Origin: Streptomyces griseus
GTDB taxonomy: Bacteria; Actinomycetota; Actinomycetes; Streptomycetales; Streptomycetaceae
Direction of reading: 5' to 3'
NCBI RefSeq assembly: GCF_900460065.1
Contig: NZ_UAVD01000002.1
Span: 1 to 64,000 of the forward strand
Length of the DNA stretch: 64,000 nt
Shown here: positions 21,009-32,494 of the stretch, piece by piece
How the letters are laid out: the number at the start of each line of letters is the position of its first letter
Position numbering within the stretch: position 1 is the stretch's first letter
Notes under the pieces: generated by a model
What the model was told of the DNA's origin: nothing
The model's input: the letters and a program-made list of their open reading frames with translations, nothing else
Database searches by the model: none
Translations under genes and position numbers: made by a program

Positions 21009-21046
21009 TGCCGATGTTACCCCAGCCGTGGTACCACAGATGTGGT
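21009..21046 (+). promoter_or_regulatory. Divergent promoter/operator for the TetR-monooxygenase pair
   Basis: TTGCCG (21009-21014), 17-bp spacer, TACCAC (21032-21037) could drive the monooxygenase. The perfect palindrome GTGGTACCAC (21028-21037) overlaps the -10, and the inverted repeat ACCACA-ga-TGTGGT (21033-21046) overlaps it in turn. On the other strand TAACAT (about 21014-21019) could be the TetR -10. These are good candidate TetR operators. Confidence 0.5.
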
Positions 21047-21113
21047 GGTTCTCCGTGCGGTCCCCTCCGCACGGGTCCCCCTCCGTCGGTCCGAACGAGC
21101 CCGGGAGCGCGAC

Positions 21114-22235
21114 ATGACAGGAACGGCGACCGTGGTCGGCGCGGGCATCGGCGGTCTGGCGACCGCGATCGGACTCCGCCGCGCGGGCTCGACGGTCACG
21201 GTGCTGGAGCGGCGCACCGAACTGGAGCGGTACGGCGCGGCCTTCGGCATCCACCCCACCGCACAGTCCGCGCTCGACCGCCTCGGGGTGGGTGACGCGC
21301 TGCGCGACCACGCCGTGCCCTACCGCGACGCGCACATCCGCACCCCGGACGGGACGCCGATCGGCCGCATCCCGCTGGAGCGCATCGAACGCACGGCGGG
21401 CCGCCCCGAACTGCTCATCTCCCGGCCCTACTTGATCGACGCCCTGCTCGCCGCCCTCGAAACCTTCGGCGACGTCCCGCTCAAGCTCGGCGAGCGGGTC
21501 ACCGGCCTCGACGCACCGGCCGCCGGAGCGGACCTGCTGGTCGGCGCCGACGGCATCCGCAGCGCCGTGCGCACTGCCCGCTTCGGCGACCGCAGCGGCC
21601 CCCGCCGGATCGGCACCGCCGCCTGGATCGGCATCGCCGACTTCGAGAGCCCGGTGCACGGCGAGACCTGGGGAAGCGGGCGCTTCTTCGGGATGACCCC
21701 GGTCGAACCGGGCCGCACCAACTGGTACGCCACCGCGGCCGGGGCCACCACCGCCGAGGAGCTGCGCGCCGCCTTCGCCGGCTGGCACGATCCGGTCCCG
21801 CGCATCCTGGACGCCACCGACCCGGCCACCTGGATCCGCTACGAGATGCTCCACCTCCACCCGGCCCTGCCCACCTTCGTCTCCACCGGCGCCGGGCCCG
21901 CCTCCGCAGCCTCCTCCGAGCCCGGGTCCGCGTCCCCGGCCTCCTCCGACGCCGGGCACACCCCCGTGGCCCTGGTGGGCGACGCGGCCCACGCCATGAC
22001 GCCCAACCTCGGCCAGGGCGCCTGTACCGCGATCCTGGACGCGGACGCCCTGAGCCGTGCGCTGGCCGCCGCGCCCCCGGGACCCGCGGGCGTCGGGAGG
22101 GCGTTGCGCGCCTACGACCGCGAGCGCCGCCGCAGCGCCCGGCGGACCGCCTTCGCCTCCCGGACCCTGCACCGCTTCATGAGCACCGAGCACACCCGGC
22201 TGCGGGACGCGGTGGTGCGGCTGCTGCCGGGCTGA
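21114..22235 (+). CDS. FAD-dependent monooxygenase
   Basis: A 373-residue group-A flavoprotein hydroxylase of the PHBH/UbiH type. FAD-binding motifs in order: GxGxxG (VVGAGIGGLATAIGL, residues 6-20), the DG motif (LVGADGIRSAVR) and the GD motif (VALVGDAAHAMTPNLGQGA). An Ala/Ser-rich insertion (about residues 260-285) is unusual. It would hydroxylate an aromatic or similar substrate using NAD(P)H and O2. The ATG at 21114 starts right before the Rossmann fold; upstream in-frame codons are rejected because they cross the promoter and operator region. Probably controlled by the divergent TetR. Confidence 0.88.
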   Translation: MTGTATVVGAGIGGLATAIGLRRAGSTVTVLERRTELERYGAAFGIHPTAQSALDRLGVGDALRDHAVPYRDAHIRTPDGTPIGRIPLERIERTAGRPELLISRPYLIDALLAALETFGDVPLKLGERVTGLDAPAAGADLLVGADGIRSAVRTARFGDRSGPRRIGTAAWIGIADFESPVHGETWGSGRFFGMTPVEPGRTNWYATAAGATTAEELRAAFAGWHDPVPRILDATDPATWIRYEMLHLHPALPTFVSTGAGPASAASSEPGSASPASSDAGHTPVALVGDAAHAMTPNLGQGACTAILDADALSRALAAAPPGPAGVGRALRAYDRERRRSARRTAFASRTLHRFMSTEHTRLRDAVVRLLPG

Positions 22236-22313
22236 GCCGTCCGGTCCGCGCGGACCGGCCCCGGGGCGCGCGGGGTGCGGGTGATCGGCGTGGTGGCTTC
22301 CGGCCGGATCCGC

Positions 22314-24200
22314 TCAGACCAGGCTGTCCTTCCACGTCCGGTGCAGCCCCGCGAACCGCCCCGTCCCGCCGATCAGTTCGGCGGGGGCGCCGTCCTCCAC
22401 GATCCGGCCGTGCTCCATCACCAGCACCCGGTCCGCGATCTCCACCGTGGACAGCCGGTGGGCGATCACCACCGCCGTACGGCCGTGCAGCACCGTGTCC
22501 ATGGCCCGCTGCACGGCCCGCTCGCCGGGGACGTCCAAGGAGCTGGTCGCCTCGTCCAGGATCAGCACCGCCGGGTTCGCCAGCAGGGCCCGGGCGAACG
22601 CCACCAGCTGCCGCTGGCCCGCCGAGATCCGCCCGCCCCGCTTGCGCACGTCCGTGTCGTAGCCGTCCGGCAGGGCGGCGATGAAGTCGTGCGCGCCGAT
22701 CGCCTTCGCGGCGTGCTCGATCTCCTCGCGGGTGGCGTCCGGGCGGCCGATCGCGATGTTCTCCGCGACCGTCCCGGAGAACAGGAACGCCTCCTGCGTC
22801 ACCATCACCACGCCCCGGCGCAGCTCGGCGGTGTCCAGGTCGCGCAGGTCGGTGCCGTCCAGCAGGACCCGGCCCTCGGTCGGGTCGTAGAAGCGGGCCA
22901 GCAGCTTGGCCAGCGTCGACTTGCCCGCGCCCGTCGACCCGACGACCGCCACCGTCCGGCCCGCCGGGATGCGCAGGTCGAACGTGGGCAGCACCTCGCC
23001 GCCCGTACGGTAGGCGAACCGCACCCCGTCGAACGTGACCTCCCGGCCCGGGAGCCCGCCCGGGCGCGGCGGCAGCTCCTTCGGCCGGTCGGTCTCCGGG
23101 ACGTTCGGCGTCTGGGCCAGCAGACCGGCGATCTTCGTCAGCGAAGCGGCAGCCGACTCGTAGGAGTTGAGGAACATCCCCAGCCGGTCGATCGGGTCGT
23201 ACAGCCGCCGCAGATACAGCACCGCCGCCGCCAGCACCCCGAGCGCCAGCGTCCCGTCCGCCACCCGGTAGGCGCCCCACAGGACCATCCCGGCCACCGC
23301 CGTGTTCGCGATCAGCCGCGAACCGATGACGTAGCGGGCCATCTCCAGGATCGCGTCGCCGTTCGCCCGCTCGTGGCGGGTGTTCAGCACGGTGAACACG
23401 GCGTCGTTGCTCCGCTCGCGGCGGAACGCCTGGACCGGACGGATGCCGTTCATCGTCTCCGCGAACTTCACGATCACCGCCGCGATCGCCGTCGACCGCG
23501 CCGTGAACGCGATGGACGCCCGCCTCCGGTACAGGCGCACCATCAGATACAGCGGTACGAAGGAGAGCGTGGCGATCGCGCCGATCCCCAGGTCCAGCCA
23601 GAGCAGCACCAGCGCGATCGACACGAACGACAGGACCACGCCGATCAGTTCCTGGAGCCCCTCGCTCAGCAGCTCCCGCAAGGACTCCACATCCGTGGTG
23701 GAGCGCGAGATCAGCCGGCCCGAGGTGTAGCGCTCGTGGAAGTCGACGCTCAGCGCCTGTGCGTGCCGGAAGATCCGGCCGCGCAGATCGAGCAGTACGT
23801 CCTGGTTGATCCGGGCCGCCGCCCGGATGAAAGCGTACTGGAGGACGCCCGCACCGACGGAACACACCGCGTAGCCGACCGCGACCGCGATCAGCGGCCC
23901 GTAGTCGTGGTCGCGGAACGCCGGAACCCCGCTGTCGATGGCGTACGCCACCAGCAGGGGGCCCGCCTGCATCGCGACCTGCTGGACCAGCAGGAGCAGC
24001 GCCGACAGCGCGACCCGGCCGCGCATCGGCGCCAGCAGGGAGAACAGCAGCGCCCTGGTCGCCCCGGGCGGCGCGGGCAGGTCGTCCTGGTCGAACGGAT
24101 CGTCGGAGAGCGGCCGTTCGGTCGTGGGTGCGACCCGGGCCTTCGGCGGGCCGTCGCCGTCGGCGGCCGGGAGCGAGGCGTCGTCAGTGGTTGTGGTCAT
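22314..24200 (-). CDS. ABC exporter half-transporter, canonical ATP site
   Basis: A 628-residue fused membrane/ATPase subunit. Six transmembrane helices (about 60-340) precede the nucleotide-binding domain: Walker A VVGSTGAGKST, signature ISAGQRQLVAFARALL (divergent from LSGGQ), and Walker B plus catalytic Glu in VLILDEATSSLD. Its start overlaps the stop of the upstream half-transporter (24197-24200, ATGA), so the two make a heterodimeric type IV exporter in the plasma membrane. Exported substrate unknown (drug, lipid or peptide). Confidence 0.92.
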   Translation of the reverse strand: MTTTTDDASLPAADGDGPPKARVAPTTERPLSDDPFDQDDLPAPPGATRALLFSLLAPMRGRVALSALLLLVQQVAMQAGPLLVAYAIDSGVPAFRDHDYGPLIAVAVGYAVCSVGAGVLQYAFIRAAARINQDVLLDLRGRIFRHAQALSVDFHERYTSGRLISRSTTDVESLRELLSEGLQELIGVVLSFVSIALVLLWLDLGIGAIATLSFVPLYLMVRLYRRRASIAFTARSTAIAAVIVKFAETMNGIRPVQAFRRERSNDAVFTVLNTRHERANGDAILEMARYVIGSRLIANTAVAGMVLWGAYRVADGTLALGVLAAAVLYLRRLYDPIDRLGMFLNSYESAAASLTKIAGLLAQTPNVPETDRPKELPPRPGGLPGREVTFDGVRFAYRTGGEVLPTFDLRIPAGRTVAVVGSTGAGKSTLAKLLARFYDPTEGRVLLDGTDLRDLDTAELRRGVVMVTQEAFLFSGTVAENIAIGRPDATREEIEHAAKAIGAHDFIAALPDGYDTDVRKRGGRISAGQRQLVAFARALLANPAVLILDEATSSLDVPGERAVQRAMDTVLHGRTAVVIAHRLSTVEIADRVLVMEHGRIVEDGAPAELIGGTGRFAGLHRTWKDSLV

Positions 24201-26113
24201 CGGGCACTGCCCTCCTCGGCGGGGACCTGCTGTACGGGGGCGCTCACCGAAGGGGCGGGGGGCGGCGCCGCGGATCCGTCCACCGGCGTCGCGGGCGCGT
24301 CCACCGGCGTGGCCGAACCGTCGGCCGGCGTCGCGGGCTCGCTGCCCGCGCCCGACATCAGCCAGGCGTACTCCGCGTTGTCGCGCAGCAGCTCCTGATG
24401 GGTGCCGACCGCGGCGATCCGCCCCCCGGACAGCAGCGCCACCCGGTCGGCCAGCATCACGGTCGAGGGCCGGTGCGCCACGACCACCGCGGTCGTCCGC
24501 TTCAGGACCTGCCGCAGCGCGGCCTCCACCAGCGTCTCCGTGTGCACGTCCAGCGCGGAGAGCGGGTCGTCCAGCACCAGGAAGCGCGGCTCCCCGACCA
24601 CCGCGCGGGCCAGCGCGAGGCGCTGGCGCTGGCCGCCGGACAGACTCAGGCCCTGCTCGCCGACCTCGGTGTCCAGCCCCCCGGGCAGCTGGTGCACGAA
24701 GTCGGCCTGGGCCACCGACAGCGCCTGCCGCACCTGCCGCTCGTCCGCGTCCGCCGCGCCCATCGTCACGTTCTCGCCGACCGTCGCGGAGAACAGCGTC
24801 GGCTCCTCGAACGCCACCGACACCAGCTCCCGCAGCCGCGAACGCTCCATCGTGGCGATGTCCTCGCCGTCCAGCGTGATCCGCCCACCGGTCACCTCGT
24901 GCAGCCGGGGCACCAGAGCGGTGAGCGTCGTCTTGCCCGACCCCGTACCCCCGACCAGGGCCAGCGTCTCACCGGGCCGGATGTGCAGATCGACCCCGGC
25001 GAGGACCGGTGGCGACCCCGGATCCGCGTCCGGGTAGCGGAACTCGACGCCCTCGAAGACCATGCCGGGGCCGGTGGCCGGGGCGCTCTCCCGTACGGCG
25101 ACGGCCCCGGGCTCCTCCGCCACGTCCATCACCTCGAAGTACCGGTCGGTCGCGGTCGCCGACTCCTGGCTCATCGCCAGCAGGAAGCCGATCGACTCCA
25201 CCGGCCAGCGCAGGGCGAGCGCCGTCGAGAGGAACGCCACCAGTGTGCCCGCGGACAGCGTGCCGTCCGCCACCTGGATCGTGCCGAGCACCAGAGCCGC
25301 GCCGATCGCCAGCTCCGGGATCGCGGTGATCAGCGCCCAGATCCCGGCGAGCAGCCGGGCCTTGCCCAGCTCCGTGTCGCGCAGCCGGTGCGCCAGCGCC
25401 CTGAACGCCCGCGCCTGGCTGCGGTGCCGGCCGAACCCCTTGACGATGCGGATGCCCAGCACGCTCTCCTCGACGACCGTGGTGAGGTCGCCCACCTGGT
25501 CCTGGGCTCGGCGCGCGACCACCGAGTACTTCGTCTCGAACAGCGAGCACAGGATGATCAGCGGCACCGCGGGGGCCAGCAGCACCAGACCGAGCGCCCA
25601 GTCCTGGGCGAACAGGATGACGAACCCGACCAGGATCGTCGCCGTGTTGACGACCAGGAAGGTCAGCGGGAACGCCAGGAACATCCGCAGCAGCATCAGG
25701 TCCGTCGTCCCGCGCGACAGCAGCTGGCCCGAGGCCCAGCGGTCGTGGAACGCGACGGGCAGCCGTTGCAGATGGCGGAAGAGATCCGCCCGCATCGACG
25801 CCTCGACCCCGGCCAGCGGACGCGCCACCAGCCAGCGCCGGAACCCGAACAACAGCGCTTCCGCGATGCCCAGCAGCAGCAGGTACAGCGCCCCCAGCCA
25901 CACCCCGCCCGGATCGCGGTCGGCCACGGGGCCGTCCACCATCCACTTCAGGACCAGCGGGATCACCAGCCCCAGGCAGGAGGCCAGGATCGCCACGAAG
26001 GCGGCCGTGAACAGGCGTGCCCGCACGGGTCGGACATAGGGCCACAGGCGCAGGAGGGAGCGCACGGCGGACCGGTCCGTGCGCTCTGCAGGCTTTTTGG
26101 GCATCAGGGGCAA
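24197..26113 (-). CDS. ABC exporter half-transporter, degenerate ATP site
   Basis: A 638-residue partner of the downstream gene. Six transmembrane helices and an ATPase domain with Walker A LVGGTGSGKTT and signature LSGGQRQRLALARA. After Walker B the catalytic Glu is replaced by Asp (FLVLDDPLSALD), which marks a non-hydrolysing site. A C-terminal Pro/Ala/Thr-rich tail contains repeats of the TPVDxxATPV type. In heterodimeric exporters such as TM287/288 and BmrCD the degenerate Walker B site pairs with the partner's atypical signature, exactly the split seen here. An alternative Met four codons downstream (MPKKPAERTD) is possible. Confidence 0.92.
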   Translation of the reverse strand: MPLMPKKPAERTDRSAVRSLLRLWPYVRPVRARLFTAAFVAILASCLGLVIPLVLKWMVDGPVADRDPGGVWLGALYLLLLGIAEALLFGFRRWLVARPLAGVEASMRADLFRHLQRLPVAFHDRWASGQLLSRGTTDLMLLRMFLAFPLTFLVVNTATILVGFVILFAQDWALGLVLLAPAVPLIILCSLFETKYSVVARRAQDQVGDLTTVVEESVLGIRIVKGFGRHRSQARAFRALAHRLRDTELGKARLLAGIWALITAIPELAIGAALVLGTIQVADGTLSAGTLVAFLSTALALRWPVESIGFLLAMSQESATATDRYFEVMDVAEEPGAVAVRESAPATGPGMVFEGVEFRYPDADPGSPPVLAGVDLHIRPGETLALVGGTGSGKTTLTALVPRLHEVTGGRITLDGEDIATMERSRLRELVSVAFEEPTLFSATVGENVTMGAADADERQVRQALSVAQADFVHQLPGGLDTEVGEQGLSLSGGQRQRLALARAVVGEPRFLVLDDPLSALDVHTETLVEAALRQVLKRTTAVVVAHRPSTVMLADRVALLSGGRIAAVGTHQELLRDNAEYAWLMSGAGSEPATPADGSATPVDAPATPVDGSAAPPPAPSVSAPVQQVPAEEGSAR

Positions 26114-26208
26114 CCTTACGTTTCACCACTGACATCGGTCCTGCCAATTTCCGCCGGACCGGGCCTTCTCCCGAGGCGCCGGTCCTCCCCGGGTCAACCG
26201 ATCGGCTG

Positions 26209-26319
26209 ATGCGCCGTCGAGCGTACGGACCGCGCGGCTCGCCCGCCGCCGACCGGGCCGCCGCCGAAGTGTCCATCAGCGAGACGACCGTGAAGACCCG
26301 CCTCACCCATGTCCTCGCC

Positions 26320-26330
<11 letters not shown>
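26209..26330 (+). pseudogene. Remnant of a LuxR-family helix-turn-helix
   Basis: In one plus-strand frame the sequence reads AEVSISETTVKTRLTHVLASL (split here as AEVSISETTV and KTRLTHVLASL), which is the recognition region of a LuxR/FixJ-type DNA-binding domain (usual form: VSExTVKTHLxxILxKL). Nothing else of a response regulator is present upstream, and downstream the frame runs antisense into glgX. This looks like the decayed 3' end of a lost regulator gene. Confidence 0.5.
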
Positions 26331-28587
<2,257 letters not shown>

Positions 28588-28739
28588 CGTGTCGCCTCCC
28601 GCGGCTCGTGGGACGGGCACCTGCGAGGGGCGCGCGGCGTCCCGGCCGCGGCCTCTTCGGGCAGTCCTCCCCCCTGTTCTGCCCACCGGACGGCCCGCAC
28701 TCACGTTTCCCCCGACCGGCCCTGGTCGTTGGGGGGAGC

Positions 28740-29981
28740 GTGAACCACACAGCGAAGAGCGCACGGGCCGGCTCGGCCGCCGTGCTGACATGGGCAGGAC
28801 TGCTGACCGTGCTGGCCCTTCTGACCGGCTGCACCGACGCCCGGGACGCCGTGTTCAACGGCAAGGGGCGACCCTCCGGCGACGCGATCAGCGTCTTCCC
28901 CGAGGACGGCGCGAAGGACGTGGACGAGGAGACCCGCGTCGCGGTGAAGGTCCCCGACGGGCGGCTGGAGAGCGTGCGGGTCAGGCGGATCGAGGACGCG
29001 CAGCAGCAGACGGTGGCCGGGCGCATCGCCGAGGACGGGAGGTCCTGGAAGCCGGAGCCCGCCGCGGGGCGGCTCGCCCTCGCCGCGAAGTACAGCATCG
29101 ACGCGGTCGCCGTGGACGGGGACGGCCGCCGCTCCGCCAGGCACGCGACGTTCACCACGCTCGTCCCCGAACACCGCTTCATCGGCTACTTCAAACCGGA
29201 GAACCGCTCCACCGTCGGCACCGGCATGATCGTCTCGTTCTCCTTCAACCGCCCGGTCGCCGACCGGGCCGCGGTGGAGAAGGCCATCCGGGTGACGTCC
29301 GATCCGGTGGTCGAGGTCGCCGGCCACTGGTTCGGCAAGGACCGGCTCGACTTCCGCCCCCGGGCGTACTGGAAGCCCGGTACCGAGGTCACCGTCGACA
29401 TCGGGCTGCGCGACGTCGAGGGCGCCCCGGGGGTCTACGGCAGCCAGGACAAGACCGTCGTCTTCACGGTCGGCCGCTCCCAGGTCTCCCGGGTCGACGC
29501 CGAGGAGAAGACCATGGAGGTGCGCCGGGACGGAGAACTCGTGGACACGATCCCGATCACCGCGGGGGCCCCGAAGACGACCACGTACAACGGGCGGATG
29601 GTCGTCACCGAGATGCACGAGGTGACCCGGATGAACGGGGCCACGGTCGGCTTCACCGACAAGAAGGGCAAGGGCGAGTACGACATCAAGGACGTTCCGC
29701 ACGCGATCCGGCTCACCGAGTCCGGCACCTTCCTGCACGGCAACTACTGGGCCGACGAGTCCGTCTTCGGCGAGGAGAACGTCAGCCACGGCTGCGTCGG
29801 GCTGCGCGACGCCAAGGGCGGCAGCGGCTCCACACCCGGCGGCTGGTTCTTCGACCGGACCCTGATCGGCGACGTGGTCGAGGTGGTCAACTCCCGGGAC
29901 AAGAAGGTCGCACCGGACAACGGGCTCAGCGGCTGGAACCTCGGCTGGAAGAAGTGGAAGGCCGGTTCCGCCCTGCGCTGA
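28740..29981 (+). CDS. L,D-transpeptidase lipoprotein (first of a tandem pair)
   Basis: A 413-residue lipoprotein that would form 3-3 cross-links in peptidoglycan. Signal with lipobox LLTGC (about residues 25-29), two Ig-like domains (about 45-250) as in actinobacterial Ldt proteins, and a C-terminal YkuD catalytic domain with the Cys motif SHGCVGLRD and the upstream HGNYW histidine. GTG start with SD GGGGGGAG. The next gene is a close paralogue: the stretches DGxSWKPE, FTTLVPxxxFIG, GRSQVSxVDA, TTYNGxMV and GEYDIKDVPHA are shared. Confidence 0.92.
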   Translation: MNHTAKSARAGSAAVLTWAGLLTVLALLTGCTDARDAVFNGKGRPSGDAISVFPEDGAKDVDEETRVAVKVPDGRLESVRVRRIEDAQQQTVAGRIAEDGRSWKPEPAAGRLALAAKYSIDAVAVDGDGRRSARHATFTTLVPEHRFIGYFKPENRSTVGTGMIVSFSFNRPVADRAAVEKAIRVTSDPVVEVAGHWFGKDRLDFRPRAYWKPGTEVTVDIGLRDVEGAPGVYGSQDKTVVFTVGRSQVSRVDAEEKTMEVRRDGELVDTIPITAGAPKTTTYNGRMVVTEMHEVTRMNGATVGFTDKKGKGEYDIKDVPHAIRLTESGTFLHGNYWADESVFGEENVSHGCVGLRDAKGGSGSTPGGWFFDRTLIGDVVEVVNSRDKKVAPDNGLSGWNLGWKKWKAGSALR

Positions 29982-30069
29982 CGCCCCGGGCCCCGTCGCC
30001 GGTCGCCCGCACCCCGCCGCCCGCCCCGGCACCCCGCGCCACCTGCACAGCTCCCCGGATCACTGGTAC

Positions 30070-30095
30070 GGAACGGTGACATTCCGGGGGGAGTT
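30070..30095 (+). promoter_or_regulatory. Possible ECF-type promoter before the second L,D-transpeptidase
   Basis: GGAAC (30070-30074), 18 bp, GTT (30093-30095). This resembles GGAAY-N16/18-GTY promoters used by envelope- or redox-stress ECF sigma factors of Streptomyces. It lies about 100 bp before the start codon. Short motif, so chance is possible. Confidence 0.35.
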
Positions 30096-30198
30096 CACCC
30101 CGCTCGCGGTGTGATTATCTTGCGGCGGCGCGCATGATTCGGCGCGCGGGGGTGCGGGCCACGGCGGGAGCCGGGCCGTGCGAGGGGAGACGACCACA

Positions 30199-31446
30199 GT
30201 GAACGGGCAGCCGATATCGGGGGCATCGGCCGGGGCGAGCGGGAAGCGGCGCGGCGGGCCGGGGCTCCGGCCCCTGGTCCTGGGGGCACTGCTGTTGCTG
30301 GTGACGGCGTGCGGCGGCGGCGACACCGGAGCGGGGGACGAGAAGGGGCCCGCGGGCAGCGCCAAGAAGGAGGACACGACCGCCTCGCAGGCGGTGGTGA
30401 CCGTCGCGCCCGAGGACGGCGCGGAGTCCGTGGCGACCAGCGGCGCGCTGAAGATCGGCGCCACGCGGGGCAAGCTGACCACGGTGAAGGTCTCCGACCC
30501 CAAGGGCAACGCGGTCGAGGGCGAGATCGCGGCCGACGGCGCGAGCTGGAAGCCCGAGCGGCACCTCGCCGCCGCCACGAAGTACGCGGTGCACGCGGTG
30601 GCGAAGGACGCGGAGGGACGCGAGTCGGCGAAGGACACCACCTTCACCACGCTCGTCCCGGCGAACACCTTCATCGGGCACTACACGCCGGAGGACGGCT
30701 CGACCGTGGGGGTCGGCATGCCGGTCTCCATCAACTTCACCCGGGGTATCACCGACCCCGACGCGGTGGAGCGGGCGATCAAGGTGACGGCCGAGCCGGC
30801 CGTCGAGATCGAGCCCCACTGGTTCGGGAACGACCGTCTCGACTTCCGCCCGGAGAAGTACTGGGCGGCGGGCACCAAGGTGACCGTCGACCTCAACCTC
30901 GACGGCGTCGAGGGCCGGCCGGGCGTCTACGGCAAGCAGGCCAAGAAGGTGTCGTTCACCATCGGCCGCAGCCAGGTCTCCACCGTGGACGCGAGCGCCA
31001 AGCGGATGAAGGTGGTCCGTGACGGCAAGCAGATCAAGGACATCCCGATCTCCGCGGGCGCCCCGGCGACGACCACGTACAACGGCCAGATGGTCATCAG
31101 CGAGAAGCTCAAGGTGACGCGGATGAACGGCGACACCGTCGGCTTCGGCGGCGAGTACGACATCAAGGACGTGCCGCACGCCATGCGGCTGTCCACGTCG
31201 GGCACCTTCCTGCACGGCAACTACTGGGGCGCGTCCTCCATCTTCGGCAACAGCAACACCAGCCACGGCTGCGTCGGTCTGCGCGATGTGCGCGGCGGCT
31301 ACGACAGCAAGACGCCCGCCGCCTGGTTCTACGACAAGTCGCTGATCGGCGACGTGGTCATCGTGAAGAACTCCCACGACAAGACCATCCAGCCCGACAA
31401 CGGCCTCAACGGCTGGAACATGGACTGGGAGGAGTGGAAGAAGTAG
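30199..31446 (+). CDS. L,D-transpeptidase lipoprotein (second of a tandem pair)
   Basis: A 415-residue paralogue of the preceding gene. Signal peptide with lipobox LVTAC (about residues 33-37), two Ig-like domains, and a YkuD domain with HGNYWGASSIFGN and the catalytic SHGCVGLRD. It acts outside the membrane on peptidoglycan stem peptides. The GTG at 30199 (VNGQPISG) follows GAGGGGAGA by 8 nt; an upstream GTG at 30178 is possible. The 217-bp gap and a possible ECF promoter suggest it can be expressed separately from the first copy. Confidence 0.92.
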   Translation: MNGQPISGASAGASGKRRGGPGLRPLVLGALLLLVTACGGGDTGAGDEKGPAGSAKKEDTTASQAVVTVAPEDGAESVATSGALKIGATRGKLTTVKVSDPKGNAVEGEIAADGASWKPERHLAAATKYAVHAVAKDAEGRESAKDTTFTTLVPANTFIGHYTPEDGSTVGVGMPVSINFTRGITDPDAVERAIKVTAEPAVEIEPHWFGNDRLDFRPEKYWAAGTKVTVDLNLDGVEGRPGVYGKQAKKVSFTIGRSQVSTVDASAKRMKVVRDGKQIKDIPISAGAPATTTYNGQMVISEKLKVTRMNGDTVGFGGEYDIKDVPHAMRLSTSGTFLHGNYWGASSIFGNSNTSHGCVGLRDVRGGYDSKTPAAWFYDKSLIGDVVIVKNSHDKTIQPDNGLNGWNMDWEEWKK

Positions 31447-31472
31447 GACTTCCCTCCGCTCCCCGATCCGCC

Positions 31473-31513
31473 CGGCGGGCCCGGTGCTGTGACCAACGGC
31501 ACCGGGCCCGCCG
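31473..31513 (+). terminator. Perfect 15-bp hairpin after the second L,D-transpeptidase
   Basis: Arms 31473-31487 and 31499-31513 (CGGCGGGCCCGGTGC / GCACCGGGCCCGCCG), loop 11 nt. Confidence 0.8.
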
Positions 31514-31539
31514 TCGTTAGCGGTGGTTAACCTCTCATC

Positions 31540-32307
31540 ATGACTGTGACCCTCGAAGTACGCGACGGCGTCGGCACGATCCTCCTGGACCGGCCGCCCA
31601 TGAACGCCCTGGACGTGGCGATCCAGGACCGGCTGCGGGAACTGGCCGAGGAGGCGACCCGGCGCGAGGACGTGCGCTCGGTGATCCTCTACGGCGGCGA
31701 GAAGGTGTTCGCGGCGGGCGCGGACATCAAGGAGATGCAGGCGATGGACCACACGGCGATGGTCCTGAGGTCCAAGGGCCTCCAGGACGCCTTCACCGCC
31801 GTCGCCCGCATCCCCAAGCCGGTCGTCGCCGCCGTCACCGGCTACGCGCTCGGCGGCGGCTGCGAGCTGGCGCTCTGCGCCGACTTCCGGATCGCCGCGG
31901 ACAACGCCAAGCTCGGCCAGCCGGAGATCCTCCTCGGCCTGATCCCGGGCGCGGGCGGCACCCAGCGGCTCGCCCGGCTGATCGGCCCCTCCCGGGCCAA
32001 GGACCTCATCTTCACCGGCCGCATGGTCAAGGCGGAGGAGGCGCTGGCGCTGGGTCTGGTGGACCGGGTGGTCCCGGCCGCCGAGGTCCACGAGCAGGCG
32101 CACGCCTGGGCCGCCAAGTTGGCCAAGGGCCCGGCTCTGGCGCTGCGTGCGGCCAAGGAGTCGATCGACGCCGGGCTGGAGACGGACATCGACACCGGCC
32201 TCACGATCGAGCGGAACTGGTTCTCCGGTCTGTTCGCCACCGAGGACCGCGAGCGGGGCATGCGCAGCTTCGTCGAGGAGGGGCCGGGCAAGGCCACCTT
32301 CGGCTGA
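31540..32307 (+). CDS. Enoyl-CoA hydratase/isomerase
   Basis: A 255-residue crotonase-fold enzyme. The oxyanion-hole segments are FAAGADIKEM and GYALGGGCELALCADFR. Both catalytic glutamates of true hydratases are in place: GGGCELAL and GQPEILLGLIPGAGGTQRL. It should hydrate trans-2-enoyl-CoA in fatty-acid or branched-chain catabolism; chain-length preference is unknown. It stands alone between two terminators, with no other beta-oxidation gene nearby. Confidence 0.92.
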   Translation: MTVTLEVRDGVGTILLDRPPMNALDVAIQDRLRELAEEATRREDVRSVILYGGEKVFAAGADIKEMQAMDHTAMVLRSKGLQDAFTAVARIPKPVVAAVTGYALGGGCELALCADFRIAADNAKLGQPEILLGLIPGAGGTQRLARLIGPSRAKDLIFTGRMVKAEEALALGLVDRVVPAAEVHEQAHAWAAKLAKGPALALRAAKESIDAGLETDIDTGLTIERNWFSGLFATEDRERGMRSFVEEGPGKATFG

Positions 32308-32384
32308 CCGGTAGTCAGAACGGATGGCCCGGTAGTCGGGTCGGGCCCTCCCGCGCGGGGAGTTCATCCGTCAGAGCGGATTAT

Positions 32385-32413
32385 CCGGGCCTTAAGACAA
32401 CCTTAAGGCCCGG
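32385..32413 (+). terminator. Perfect 12-bp hairpin after the enoyl-CoA hydratase
   Basis: CCGGGCCTTAAG (32385-32396), loop ACAAC, CTTAAGGCCCGG (32402-32413). Confidence 0.82.
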
Positions 32414-32494
32414 AGTCGCCGTCGCCCGGGCTTTCCTCGTCGGGCCGGGCGTCGCCGCAGCTCAGCGCGGTTTTTCCGGGATCTCTTTTGCCAG

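Noticed and set aside
22241..22258. Perfect 18-bp palindrome CCGGTCCGCGCGGACCGG after the monooxygenase
   Set aside because: The hairpin would have almost no loop; it might help termination but support is too weak to list as a feature.
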